Shown one piece after another: positions 1 through 12,480 of a DNA stretch of 64,000 nt (position 1 is the stretch's first letter; every line of letters begins with the position of its first letter). The translations under genes were made by a program, and so were the position numbers. A model generated the notes under the pieces. The model saw only the letters and a list, made by a program, of their open reading frames with translations, was not told the DNA's origin and searched no databases. This stretch comes from Stenopsyche tienmushanensis (lineage: Eukaryota > Arthropoda > Insecta > Trichoptera > Stenopsychidae), in the NCBI GenBank assembly GCA_008973525.1, contig WACJ01000043.1, forward strand, positions 372,001 to 436,000. The letters are read 5' to 3'.

Positions 1-468
1 TTTGCCAATACTTTCAAAATTGTCAGACAAAATATTTGCACGAATAAGTCTTCGCGAAAATAAGCAAAATCGCGAACTTTCGCGGTGGGAGAACAGCGAT
101 GGAAACTCGAAGCAATGATGTTATACTTAGGTTATAATTAAAACAAATGTTCCGCTGTTAAATGAACAAATTCATAACTTGAGATACGACAGAAACGTAC
201 AGAAAACACAACGACCCATAATTTGAGTTACAATATTAGCACATTTGTGTGGAAGTTTTTCCCATCGTAAAGTGTTCCGGGAAGCAGAATAAATAATGCG
301 TACAAACAACTTGTTGGTGCTTAATTCGCAAACACAATTTCGCAGCGAGAATATTCTCCGCTCAAATGGATGCAATTAAAATATCCCGGACAAAAATAGC
401 CATTGTGTTTGTAGGCTACACGTTTGTGCACTTCCATTGTTAATTAAGTTAAATCGGTAACTTTGCAG

Positions 469-646
469 TGACAGAAACAGTGACAGCGACAACGGGATGT
501 GGCAGACGGAAGCCGGCGATCGTGGTGACTGCGACTGCCTGGGTCCACCACCAGAGTTCTTACTTCCGCCTCCTCCGAGACCACCCTTACCCTCAGATCT
601 ATATGCAAGTTGCACGGACGACCCCCTCCCCTGCGATGCTGAGCCT
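469..646 (+). CDS. Internal coding exon of an unidentified membrane-protein gene (stem region)
   Basis: The sequence shows an AG acceptor ending at 468 and a strong GTAAGT donor at 647-652. The intended frame starts with the codon at 470, because base 469 completes a codon from the previous exon. It is open for 59 codons and ends on a whole codon (phase 0). The peptide begins acidic (DRNSDSDNG), has an RGD at exon residues 18-20 inside GDRGDCDC, then PPPEFLL and PPPPRPPLP at residues 26-41, and ends SCTDDPLPCDAEP with four cysteines overall. Upstream in this frame a stop lies at 458-460, which supports the acceptor. An overlapping 60-codon ATG ORF in another frame (468-650) is a shadow. Because the next exon encodes a membrane helix, this segment is probably the juxtamembrane stem, extracellular if the protein is type I. 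I do not recognise the gene. That it is an exon is fairly sure; its function is unknown. Confidence 0.8.
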
Positions 647-652
647 GTAAGT

Positions 653-2715
653 ACATTTCATATTCTATATTAATTTTTAAGAAATCCAAATACCATATTT
701 TATAAGAATTCAACCTTGCACTCCAAAAACCTCTTGGCAGCAAAATCAATACGATCATGCTGTCTTCAATATCGAGCGCACAAGGAGATGAATATAAAAT
801 ATAGACGAGATAGATGTAATCCTTTTATAAGAAGAAATATTGAAACAGTCCCAGTTCTACAGTAGACTGCTTGTCTTGAATATTTTGACATTATATTCCA
901 GATATCATAAAAATGTTACGCCCATAAATACATAATTGAAACAGCGAACATCTGCAACATTGCAACAACCACTCAAGAATAGCTCAAACTTTTATGCTTC
1001 CCGAACCCATCACTCAACTTAAAATCTTCAACCATAATATAAGATTGGCAAAAACCAATCAAAATATCATGTCACAATACTGCCAAATGATATCAAAGTA
1101 CCGTCAAAGTTTAATATAGATTTAATTTAAAAGGCACAGTATTAATCGTCGTTGATATTTTTTATTGGGTATCGATTTCTTAACATTGTTGCAGCGTGTG
1201 CATTTAATCCATTCGTTAATTACATGGCTTTCCTCCCTGTTCCTGGCGTTATCAGCAATTTCCGTAACTTCTGCTTCCTCTTTCTACTAAACTTTGTCAA
1301 AGTAAAAAATCCAATTGGATTAAGACGTCTATTTATGTGCATTCGATTTTCCACCCCCGGCCGATCTGCCCCTGCGTAGAGATCCATAATTCGCAGCCTA
1401 GCATTGTTTCATATCAAATCGCCCCCAAAGCAAGGAAAGCTAAATCTGTACCGTTAACTAATCTGTCCGGACAGTTTTCCTGCAAAAGCTAATTCCATTA
1501 AAATGAATTATTAAGATAGAAGGAAACGACATAACAAGTTAGGGAGGCATCCCCGGGGCAACCCAGACAGATCCCGTAAGGACAGAGGGCGTGTATTAAT
1601 TATTGCCTCCACTAGCGGAGTTTCCCGGTTATTAGCAGGGCGCACATCAATCAATCCGCAACAAACTTGGTAATTAAAAGTAAAATCTGACGGGAGATTC
1701 CAGGGCGCCGGCCCTGCGACAATCGCCCCCCGTGCCAAATACACGCCGGAATATAAACAAAACCAGGGTGTAATTTTGGAGATCCAGTCTGAATTACCAT
1801 TTCAAAGTTGGCATCCCAGAATTGAATTCATTTGAGCATAAACTTTCCCCACTGAAGGCAGTGAGATAAACTTTGCGAAATATTTTTCCGCTATTTTCGT
1901 ATTTCCATTCCATTCATGCCGTTACGCAATTATCGGGGGCCTTAAACACCCCGTTAGGCCTCACTTTATTGGCTCTTGTCTAAGCCCAGACATTATTGTA
2001 TTTGAGTCACTACTCCACTTTACATACCTTTATGTGTGCAATCTACCTAAACGATTCCCACTCCATTATTCTATTACACGCTTAAAAACCCATTTCTTAA
2101 TAACGCAATTTCGTTTTAAACGCATCGCTTTTTAGTGTCTCAATAGTGTGGGTGTTTTTTTCCATTTAAAGTGGCATTTAACATATAAAATATGGTAGGG
2201 TCGCATTTAACCCCTCTTAATGACGCAACGGTTAAATTAATTAATGAATAAATTTCACATGGAAAATATTGATGATGCTTCACGAGATAAGATTCTAAAA
2301 TACTTCAATCCCAAAAACATAATTTTAAATACATTTGGAACACTTTGAATTAATTTAGGTCAACAGAACTTGAACAATCTCGTTTTAAAGCTATATTTAA
2401 ATAGTTGGGCAAAAGATCTATGAGAAAGTAATGAAATTATCGTTATTTTTATATAATATTTTATTTATTGTTTCAAATCAATCATTCACTACAGTAGCCC
2501 TGCCCAACTTCTTTATACCCAAATCCTTTATAGATTATATGTCAATTTATTCTCTCTCGCACAATATCTGCCAGTATTATTTTGCGTACATATCCAAACT
2601 ATTGTTCGTTTTTTATTGACAACTTTGGAGCGACATTTAATATTTTTTCTCATTTTTGCTACAATTATCCGATGTTAAATATTTATTAACCAATACAAAC
2701 GCTATTTACAAAATT
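653..2715. other. Gene-free intronic stretch
   Basis: No ORF with coding character and no repeat shared with the rest of the window was seen. GC rises between about 1370 and 1750, where runs such as CCCCGGGGCAACCC occur. This block and the TAATTAATG words near 2230 could be conserved regulatory DNA, but nothing proves it. Confidence 0.4.
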
Positions 2716-4587
2716 TGATCACTCTGGCTGTAGGAAGACGTATTCTTCCAGCCGGTTCTCTCGCAGTCTCGCAGCGGGGATATTTCTCAAAAAAAAAAGA
2801 GAGACATTGCTTATGCATATCGAATTTTTATCATCATTTTTGATTAATATTTTTCTCATTTTCAAACGATTTGTAATCTGATAGAAAATGGCTCTGGATG
2901 TGTTCATCTTGGAGCATTCATTTGGGCTGGAATACAATCCAATGTTTCTAAGATTCGGGGATCTTCGCCTTAAGTAACAGTATAAAACAGCTTCGAAACC
3001 ATTAAGTAAATTAGAGAATGACTCAAGCTTTCTTATTTACAATCCAATATATTGGCGATGCAATTTTTTTTACGATGATAGCCCATTTATTGCCACTGTC
3101 TTTATTGGGAAAATAATATTATTCCTATATTAAATGGAAGAATGATCCATTTAGAAGACAAACGGTGACACTCTGCTTGGTATAATCGTTCAATGGGACA
3201 GCTTCACGGGTATAAAAGACCAATACATTAGTGTCCCCGGAGTGGACATTTCCTTTTATTGATGGGTTTTCCTCTTCCGATGTGTCATTCAGTCACTTTT
3301 CCGTGTCATTAACCGGCCAACAATTAGCCTCTGCAGCCATCATTGCCACACTGGTGATGTTCGCAAATCTTCACTCAATCTCCTTTATACCAATCTACCC
3401 TTATCCCAGTGGAGGCATTCACGCGTTATAAAGCCTTATTATGTTTTCCTGGTAATGTTCTCGCTTCCTTGCACGTACACACCAGACCGTGAAGGGAGGG
3501 CTACTCAATTCTGGATCGACCTTATCTCAGCGAAAAATCGTATGCCAAATGAACTTCTTGCTCTGCTGGAATTTACTTGCTACGCCTTTAAAAGTACGCT
3601 TGACAATTTAAATTGACGGGATGGTAGCAATTTTCCTCGGAAAAATCCATCTAATGTGACGTTTTTAGCGCTGTTTCTTATCGCGTGCTGATGCGCCAGA
3701 ATGTGCTAAACCGCACTTTTTCGAGAATATTAAATATTAAATTGAAAAATATGTACATATGAATTCCGCGTGTTTTGTACGTATTTGCGCCTCAAATCGG
3801 CATGCTTGGGGCGCTGGATCGAATTCAATTTACACGTGCCTTTAGAGTTTAATATTTATATTAGGACTGGTACTGCACACGGCATTTCTAATTTGAAAAA
3901 AGGTCGCCGACTCCTGCAAACGAAGAACATCCAGTGCGCGGTACCAATTTTACCTCACCGCCCCGTTTCTTATTTTTCTCTTCACGCCAGGCAAATTGGA
4001 ATGCAAATTGAAAAGAATTTTAAATAAAAAATAAATATACCTCGTACGTGGAGCAGCCAAACACACCCCGGAGGCATTCCTTATTTTCCATGAAGATGAT
4101 AAACAATTTCCACACCTAAAACACACTTTGAAGTTGGACGGGGGAGTCGCGGAAACTCGCTTAAAAACTTAAATTAAGATAGTCCACCCTTTATCCGTAT
4201 AAAAAATATACTCACTTTGAATGCAAATATTATAGAATTTGGCACAAAAGTGGCATAGGGTCAAATACTTATATATTTGGATGATTGGAAGTATTAATAT
4301 TTCTAGTCGTTTATGTTTATATCTAAAAAAAAAAGTAACTACTGAGGCGAATAATAAAGCAAAATTAGAATAATGATATTTTGCAACTCACTCATCTATC
4401 TGAAATTCATATTCAATGGAGAATCACAACATACAGAATATGTTTTCTGTGAATTTTTCCTGTTTAGATGCATATTATGATCCATTTTGGTTCTTATTTT
4501 TTCATAGCCACTCGCCGCTCCCTAATATTACATTATTTCTTATTGATAAGCTATTCGATGAATAGTTAATAAAATTTTATGACCAAA

Positions 4588-4719
4588 GTCGTCGGTTAGC
4601 CTTGGCTGCGGGAAGACGTCCTTCCGGCAGCCAGATCTCTCTCTTTCGTGTGTTGTATAAAGATTTATCCAATAAGAAAGTCATTCTGTTCGACGCCCGT
4701 GCATTCCCATTCATCCATC
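4588..4719 (+). repeat. Repeat family R8 copy (LTR-like end), fragment
   Basis: GTCGTCGGTTAGCCTTGGCTGC at its start and TTCGACGCCCGT near its end also occur in the same order at 58877-58979. The first block is found inverted at 40632-40729. A short weaker match, GGCTGTAGGAAGACG, lies near 2728. The shared CGACGCCCGT...CA end suggests a long terminal repeat, but no internal retrotransposon coding sequence is seen. Confidence 0.5.
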
Positions 4720-5146
4720 CAGCTACACCATGACCAGGAAAAAAAAAGTACCCGCGTACTAGCGCAGCCATCTTGACGAGCTCATGGGGGGGAGGGGGAA
4801 ATTGCCAATTAGGCTTATTTATTTCTTAATGTTGCTTTGCGATCATTTAATAATTTTCCAAATGTCCCTAAATATATATTTACTCGTATCCAAAAAAAAC
4901 ACCCAATAAAATATTCCATTAGAGTGATAAAGTTGGCTGGGGTCACTATTTACCCATATTAAACCGCGATTTGTCTTCTGAAATTCGGAGCTCGTAAATT
5001 CCTAGCAGAAAATGTGTTTCTTATTAGCGAAACACCGTGTTGTTTAATTAACATTAACTCCAATGAGCTATCGCCTGTTGAGCGAATCTTGGCGCATGCG
5101 CATATCAATTTACAATATACAGGACGTTTTGCACATGAACAGATAA

Positions 5147-5664
5147 TTTTTTTGGGTTTAATTGGGGGTCTTTTGCTACGTTTTACACATAGACCCTATG
5201 TCCTAAATGTCAGGGTTGTCGAAAAAGATTTTTTTTTTCAACAATTCGAAAAAAAACCCAAAATTTCACCTTTAAATTTTCATGACTTTTTAATCTATAG
5301 TCTAAATGTTTTTGTATTTTGCAATGTATTTTTGATCTAAATTTTATGCAATCGGTTTAAAGAAATTTAGTTCTGAGCTTTCAAAGTCACAAAAAATGTG
5401 CGAGCGAATTAGAAATATCAAATTCTAAATGCTCTCTAAATAAAAAATTAACAAATATTTTGAACATAGTGTAGTTTTAAAAACAAATCTATTTCATACC
5501 CTTTCCAGAAAGAAATCCAGTGGTGTCAGGTCTGAAGATCATGCGAAATACAGAAAAGGTTACGTGCCCAGACAACCATTTCGACAAACCCTGACACTTA
5601 GGATATAAACCCTATTTGTGAAACGTAGCAAAAGACTCTCATAACCCCAAAAAAAAAAAACACT
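5147..5664. mobile_element. Foldback/MITE-like element R1 with long inverted arms
   Basis: The left arm, about 5147-5226, contains TTTTGCTACGTTTTACACAT and CCTAAATGTCAGGGTTGTCG. The right arm, about 5577-5664, carries the inverse (CGACAAACCCTGACACTTAGG, then GTGAAACGTAGCAAAAGACT). The arms are roughly 75-80 bp with several mismatches and surround about 350 bp of non-coding sequence. The inner words GGTGTCAGGTCTGAAGAT and GCCCAGACAA recur in altered order at 20905-20990. An ATG ORF over the left arm (5014-5340) has no protein character. The superfamily is unknown. Confidence 0.6.
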
Positions 5665-8186
5665 CTATACATCTGTATATTCATTGGAAAGGGATTTATA
5701 ATTAAAATATGGTTTTTTTCGTTATTGAGTCTAATATAATATGAATTTAGGACATGAATCAGACTGAAAAGAGAACAGACAGACATACATTGAATATGTT
5801 TGTACAAACCATTGCTGATTATTTTTCCAATAAATGTCAATTTCACATTGCATATTCATAGATGTCTCTGCTAAATTTAATTATTCAATCGGTATCAACA
5901 TTATATATTATTGTTTGATTAATTGAATGAAAATATGCATGGAATGCTTAATAATTTCGTTTAGTTGTTCGTTCGCAACTCTGTCACATGCCATTCATTA
6001 CAGTGCAAACACGAATGTTGAATATTTTGTGTAGCGTTTAATCATCAGACAACCCTTCAATTCTAACGTGTTTAAACGGATGCCATTAATTTGCATTGTC
6101 ACATTGCAATTGCATCCGTGTTGTACATGCACATCCATAACGTGTTGCTTAATTCATAGGACACAATAAAGCAACAATTCCTATGCATACTTAGAAATGC
6201 AATCAGAATTCAATTTCGCACCATTGCATTCGGTGGCAACGCGGCTGATGCATTTCATTATTAAATTTTAATTGAAAACCGCCATTCCCATCGTTCACGT
6301 ACGATTAGATTAAGCTCATTCAATTTCAACACCGATAAAATGCAGTGGGCAAAATTACCACAATGCACTGAGCTGCTATAATAATACCCTGTAGCTTTTT
6401 CTATGGGGGTTGCACAAAAGTTCCAAAGGTTTACACTTGCATACGCTCACAGGTCTTAACTGGAAAAGCTCTGCAAACTAGGAAAGGAAAGCCTATAAAC
6501 CCTTCCGTTTTGTCTTTTCACTTTGCGGTGAAAGAAAAAGCCTTGCACCCCTAAACTTTGTTTAATTTACTTAAACTCTCTCGACTTGAGTGCTATGCAT
6601 GAAGTCGTTTCCTTACGGTATAAAGAAGCTCGGCTCTGTTAGGTTTTTCAAAAGCGGTGTAAAAATGCTCATTTAATCCTTCACAATTCTAATATAATGC
6701 AAGAAAATTATGCCTGTGGGATTTACATAAAAATGTACTATATACAATCGTAACAAGCACTTCTAGCCTATATTATATTATCGTACTGAAGCATTACATG
6801 ACGACCCGTTGGTACAGGCGGTGATATATATCAAAAACCTATTTATCGACGACTTAACAAAAAATCTAATCTATAAATCATTGTATTAATTTAATTTTTC
6901 GAACGTTCACATGGAAGCATAAACCACGGTTAGAATACCACGCCTTAATTTACATCTGCTTTCTGTTGTGCATTTGCCTATTAATGTGTCGCGAAAATAA
7001 AAGGACAAGGTTACCGTTCAAGTCTAACTGTTTACTTCTGAAGGAGTAGATTTTGCAAAGGAGTAGTGATACTCGGCTAATGGCGCCACTCCAGAACAGT
7101 CAAGGGGGAATAACAAAATTGGTCAATGATAAAAATGATGTGAATGTCTTAATTATCAAAACAAACGCCTGCTCTCAAGACAACACGAATGAAAGTAATC
7201 TTATCTTTGCTGAAAGAGCTTAAAAGCTTATCATACGATAGTAATTTCAGAGCAATACGATTTCATAGCGATAGCAATGCTTATATTGATTTTTTACAAG
7301 TTTTTAATAAAATCAAATTAAATGTAAATCCCCTAAAATTTTCAATACAAGCAGGAGGATCTTCAATAAATTAAGTGCTCTTCTGGTATCCAAGTCTACA
7401 GCCCTTTACCAAAAGCTTTGATCATTTCCCAGTCGACACTGTCATTATGTCGGGGTCAACCCTAATCGTTTTCCTCCCTCCTATTCTTCATCGGTGCAGT
7501 CAATGGATGACCCTCGCGAGAGAGTGCTGATCAACTCAGCATTCTGATCTTTAACGTCTTCAAACCTCCCCTCATTTATGCCGACAGATTCCACTCCTTT
7601 GTTGACATGCTTGTCGATTACAAATCTCAAGTGCTTCCATTAAGCACACAGGGAGTCGAGTCTCGTGCTATTTAAACAGGATGGGATATCCTAAACTCGG
7701 CTATTTCCAGACATCGGACAGCTCATCTATATTTCGAGCAATCTCGTCGAACAACCGTAATTTTCGAAATAAATTTGGTCAATCCAGTCTTGAGGTTTCA
7801 TTCCGCCGTCGATCCAATCCCGAATGCTCCAGCAGTTGCTTCATTTCGCTATCGATTAGAGCCATCTTGCCCGACATAATCTCTAAATTCAATTTCAAGG
7901 TGGATGAATTTAAACAAGCGTCGACACAATAAACTGATTGCCAATATGCTCGATTACGCGAAGCTTTATAAAACAAAGAAGACCTCATCGTCGAATTCAT
8001 AATTCGGAAATTCGCCCGATCCAAAATTATTCTTCACCATCGCCAATATAAATCCAGTGAGTGGATTATTTCAATACGGTCTGAGAAACTTTGCTTAAGG
8101 GTTGATACCCTAGAATAATGGAGGTTTGTCTCTCGACAATGAATCAATATAAATACTGAATTAGAGATGTTCGAGGTATCAGACTT
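5665..8186. other. Gene-free intronic stretch
   Basis: AT-rich DNA with short pyrimidine-rich and GC-richer patches (around 6540, 7390-7680). The ATG ORFs here are short, low in complexity or overlap each other on opposite strands. No transposon end or RNA gene was recognised. Confidence 0.4.
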
Positions 8187-8213
8187 AATATATATATATA
8201 TATATATATATAA
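8187..8213. repeat. AT dinucleotide microsatellite
   Basis: About 13 uninterrupted AT/TA units. It explains the YIYIYIYI run in the minus-strand ORF that crosses it, which is therefore not a gene. Confidence 0.95.
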
Positions 8214-8379
8214 ATCCGTGCGCAATTAGACACAAATTAATAATGCGCCCTCTCTACTAGGGTGGGCGAGATGGGAGCGGCGTGATAAAACCTACCCCCT
8301 CTGTAAATTCTTTGTTCACCATTAATTTGCACCATCATATTTCTGATAAAACGAATCCCTTATAGAATACAATCCTAAA

Positions 8380-9345
8380 AGAGGCTTCAGTCTATAATAA
8401 ATAAGTGAAGCAGAAAATCAAGAAACATTTGGGGATATATTGACCCTAAGTAAATGTCCATAGGTGGTTGAAAAAATTCCAACTGGGTGACAGAAATCTT
8501 ACAGGTGCGCCTAAACGGGAAAGACCGCTAAAAATCGATGATGATGTCCTGTTAAATTTAGTAGAGTCTGATCCTCGTCAATCAATCAGAGAAATATCAA
8601 ATAAACTTGGATGCCCATGGACAACTGCACAAAATCACCTTCACCGCATTGGAAAGTGTTCCAGGCAAGGAGTTTGGGTCCCTCACGATTTATCACAAAC
8701 TGCACTGGAGCAGCGACGTACTATCTGCACTCTTTTTTATCTAGGCACGATTTAGAAACCCTTTTTAAGGCGAATTGTTACCTGTGACGAAAAATGGGTC
8801 CTCTATAACAATACCACGCGAAAAAAATAATGGCTTTCACCCGGTCAATTAGCTTTACCTACGGCAAAGCCGAGCTTAACTGTAAATAAGGTCCTGTTAT
8901 GTATTTGGTGGGATAGCCTTGGTGTTATTTATTTTGAATTACTCAAAACCCGTGAAACAATACAGCAAACATGTATTGTGACAATTAGAAAGAATGACAC
9001 AAGAATTAAAAAACAAAATCGGCCATTTTTAGTGAACAATATAAGCAATTCTCCAACAAGACAACGCACGACCTCATACGGCAAAAGTTACGTAGCAAAA
9101 AATTAGTGAACTTGGCTATGAAACTTCTACCACATCACCATATTCCCAGACATCGCTCCATCGGATTATTATTTGTTTCGTGCCCTAGAACATTCTCTTC
9201 CGTGAAAAAAAAAATACTAGTGTGAATGAGATAAAAAAATAATATGGAAAAGTTCTTTAAAGAAAAACCCAAATACTTTACAAAACAGGAATAGATAAAT
9301 TACCTGAAAGATGGAAAAAGGTGTTAGAAACGATTGACTTATTTT
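8380..9345 (+). pseudogene. Mariner-family transposase, frameshifted pseudogene
   Basis: Mariner transposases are cut-and-paste DDD enzymes that insert at TA. The pieces, in order, are: WLKKFQLGDRN with KIDDDVLLNLVESDP (helix-turn-helix region, in an open stretch to 8755); then in another frame RIVTCDEKW with the first catalytic Asp (about 8775); LLCIWWDSLGV (about 8900); QQDNARPH-like sequence with the second Asp (about 9055); PDIAPSDYYLF-like sequence with the third Asp (about 9155, D34D spacing); and INYLKDGKR/LFYRV near the C-terminus (about 9300). Several frameshifts and stops separate them, so it is inactive. No clear terminal inverted repeats were found. It is unlike the other two mariner copies in the window in detail, which suggests a different lineage. 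Confidence 0.85.
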
Positions 9346-9814
9346 ATAGAGTACTTTTTAAGTTTTTTTTTAATAAATGTTTTTTTCATAACTGTATGAA
9401 ATACGCCATTGATATTGGGACGGGTGGATCTTTACGATTAACCCTCTATAGAACACGATCTATACTTATTTCAATTCAAATTTAATACTCCAATATTTGA
9501 GCAGCGTTTCTTCACAATCTATTCTGGAATAGTCAAATGGATCTTAAAATTCAATTTTGCAATATTTCAGCATTGCTTGTGTTATCAAATTTTATCGTTT
9601 TAATCGAATATTAGAGAAATATATCATATTTTTTTCATATAAAATTGAATTATTAAACGAAATTGTATTGGCAAATAAAATACATTAAAATGATTGTAAA
9701 TTAGAATTTAGGTTAATAACAATATTATCCGAAGTATTGATTTAATAAGACAATTAACAGGATTTACAAATAATAAAAATGAATACAATTATGGAACATT
9801 TCTACCTTGTTGCT

Positions 9815-10195
9815 TCAAGCTCACGGAAGTGCTCTTACACGCTCTAGATAAGAATTCTGTATGAAATTTGGCAGACATGTATAAAATAGACGTCTTCATA
9901 GTTTGACGTTTAATTATTAAAAATATTTAAAAGTTTTTATTTAATGAACAAAAAACTACAAAAAATTTTTGATAAAAATACATACTTTTTTTGATCGCTC
10001 ACAATTTTTTTATTTTCCAATATTTCTTCTTAATTATAGGTCAAACTATACAAAATGTATACAAAGTAAAAATATGTTTAATTTTTTGCTGCAATTCATT
10101 TGTCCAGGACTTAGGACGTCCGTGGTGAAGAATGTCATGGCTCACGCACCGACATACGCGGCTCTCTCCAATCCCACTATCATACTTTGTCAAAC
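9815..10195 (-). repeat. Repeat family R2, inverted copy
   Basis: This stretch is the inverse of 35989-36370. Shared blocks are CAAGCTCACGGAAGTGCTC / GAGCACTTCCATGAGCTTG, the GAACAAAAAACTACAAAAAA segment, TTTTTGCTGCAAnTCAT and GTGAAGAATGTCATGG. The 76-codon ORF inside it is not protein-like. It is an unclassified repeat, probably a degraded transposon. Confidence 0.65.
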
Positions 10196-11638
10196 CTAAA
10201 AAATAAACCGAAAAAAAACTGATATTTTTGAGTTGGTTCGATCGATTTTTGATTCAGTTCCTGTACAAAGCCCTGGATGTAACCCAATAAGTGACGAATA
10301 TAATCGTGTCTAGGTTGCTGTATGGGTGATATCTGTTTGCTTAAATTTCCGTGGGAACACTCAGAAACAAATCAAAGTTGACTAAATCTTACAAGGCTAT
10401 AAATGTTTTCTTGGCATTTTTATAGTAGAAGTGAACATTTATTGCGTCTATATATTATGTATAAAGTTGATCCGAAGTCCAAAGCGACTCTTGTTCGAGT
10501 ACCAGGGTGATAAAAATAAAGTATGTCCCTCTTTGCGGAAAGCAAATTTCTTCGAGACGTTCAAGCATTGTCTTAGTTATGGTTCCCCGTCTTCGGAGCA
10601 ACTCAAATAGGGTTGTTTCAAATTAAACAGACGTGAGTATCAAATTTGCCCTATTGTTTAATTAGAAGCGAAAGTTTATGAAGCAAATTACGTTTGTTCT
10701 GTCCCCGTATTAGAAGAACCCGCGTAATAAGAGGCCAATATTAAGCTCGCGTCTGAAGTCCTCCTGCGGGAAAATTTTCTCTTTCCTCCCGCTTTTCACA
10801 CTCATTTCCTGGATACAGCCTTTATTTTTGCAGCTTCCCAAGTGTTGTACCGCGCCCGAGGGGTGCCTATTTGAAAGGCTCGCATCGACTCTCTCCCGAT
10901 GTCGTCTTTCCCTTTCCTTTCACACCCCCATCCCTCTCTTAATGGAAATATAAATCGTTTCAAGTATTACATTTCGCTAATTGGTATAAAATTCATAAAG
11001 TGGTATGAGACGACTAAATGGAATCTGTAATGTGGAAAACCGAGCTAAGCGGCCCATTAACGCCGTTAGAAGCGACCTTAAATTAATAAGCGCACAGCGT
11101 ATCGCATAAAAATACGTGTTCGATCCAGATATCAATGCTTTAATCCCCGGGAGGTTCAAAATGTATGTTTGTGGCAGAAGTGAAAATATGGAATAGGCGT
11201 GAGATACATTCCAAGTACATAAATTTTAATGGAGGAATAAATGTCGCAGAACGTTGCGCGAAATTAAGCCAAAAATCTACCACGCGTTCGGTGATCATGC
11301 AGAATTTAAAGGGGACAAATTGGTATTTATTAGGCACAGCTGTATTTAATTTTATTCTTTTTAATGTCTTAAGATACTAAATCTATTATCGTATCTCCAT
11401 AAAAGACTTTATTTGAGGATGTTTTCATATAGTGTCTTCTCATTTGTCTTTCTTATGTGGTTAAATTAGGGCAGAATTATTTGAATAAGCTCAATAAGAT
11501 CTGTGTCCATAAGCCTGGATCGGGACGATCAAACAAAAATATATAAATTGACGATATTTAGAAACATTATCGTTCTGCCGTACCGTATGTTGTTTGAATC
11601 ATCGAAGCATTCGGATAACGTTTGTTATCGAAATACAT
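10196..11638. other. Gene-free intronic stretch
   Basis: A GC-richer pyrimidine-heavy section (about 10740-10940) precedes AT-rich DNA. ORFs on both strands at 10977-11380 overlap one another and show no domain. It could be regulatory; nothing specific is seen. Confidence 0.35.
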
Positions 11639-11985
11639 TTAACCCCTTAAGTGGATATGACGTATATATTCGTCAAGACCAAAGTCCATGCAAAGTGGGT
11701 ATGACGTATATATTCGTCAAAACCAAAGTCCATGCAAAGTGGGTATGACGGATATATCCGCATTATGAAAGTTAAGCATACCTCAATGGAAAACGACGGA
11801 TGTGTCCGATTGCAGTGTTGCGGATGTGTCCGATTGCACGTTAAATCTAAGAATGATTCATCTCGAAAACTGACTAGTTCGAATTTGATGATATATTATT
11901 TTCGTATACAAGATATGACGTACGTATCCGCTAGCGGCGAAAAGATGACACTTTTAACAGTGAAACGTAACGTTTAAGGGGTTAA
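11639..11985 (+). mobile_element. piggyBac-type MITE (R3) with TTAA ends and amplified core
   Basis: The element is bounded by TTAACCCCTTAAGTGG at the left and its inverse GTTTAAGGGGTTAA at the right. The TTAA ends are the target duplication typical of piggyBac-superfamily elements. Inside, the unit ATGACGTATATATTCGTCAA plus CCAAAGTCCATGCAAAGTGG is repeated twice and followed by a third, altered TGACGGATATATCCGC. A related copy lies inverted at 50362-50636 with only one such unit. The two ATG ORFs here (ending at 11748 and 11977) only exist because the repeat unit happens to lack stops. Confidence 0.8.
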
Positions 11986-12424
11986 AATATGACATAGCTG
12001 CCATATTAAGCAGAAAATTCAAATTGAATCGATTTCTTCCTTTATTACAAATCACTCATCAATAACCTCCAAACATTGAAAGGCTCCAGAATTCAATAAT
12101 TATCAATTTCATTCTAATTATCTTAGATCCATTCATGGGATGGTATTATATATTCGATACATGTTTAATTATGTATTGATAAATCGAAAGCGTTAGCATC
12201 AAAATGTAATTATTCACTGACATCGTATTGAAATATCTCCTAAAACATCTCTAATTGATTTAATTATTGATATTACAAATATCAATATGATTCATTAACA
12301 ATCTTATAATTGTGTCATGCTCTCGTAGAGATGATATAATGAGATAATCTATAGATTCCAGTAGTATTTTATATAATCTGCATACAACTAAAAAAATATG
12401 TCATTATAAATATTTGATAAAATA

Positions 12425-12480
12425 TAATTCGCCTTCGATTTACGCGGTTTCGAATACGCCGATTTATGCTTTATACGTGT
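12425..12480. mobile_element. Possible pogo/Tigger terminal fragment
   Basis: CGCCTTCGATTTACGCGGTTTCG followed by ACGCCGATTTATGC resembles the ends of insect Tigger-like elements (CCTCGATTTACGCGG type). Only one end is recognisable. Confidence 0.35.

Noticed and set aside
468..650. 60-codon ATG ORF over the first exon, and the large minus-strand ORFs 376-758
   Set aside because: They are shadows: the splice-bounded frame starting at 470 has proline-rich, acidic protein character, and these other frames do not use the acceptor or donor phase.
7779..8225. Minus-strand ORFs near the AT microsatellite
   Set aside because: One contains the dinucleotide repeat, the other mirrors a plus-strand ORF; neither has a motif.
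11503..11977. Two overlapping ORFs with repeated YIRQDQSPCKVG/YIFVKTKVHAKW segments, like a repeat protein
   Set aside because: The repetition comes from the tandem core of the TTAA MITE; the inverted copy at 50362 has no matching open frame.
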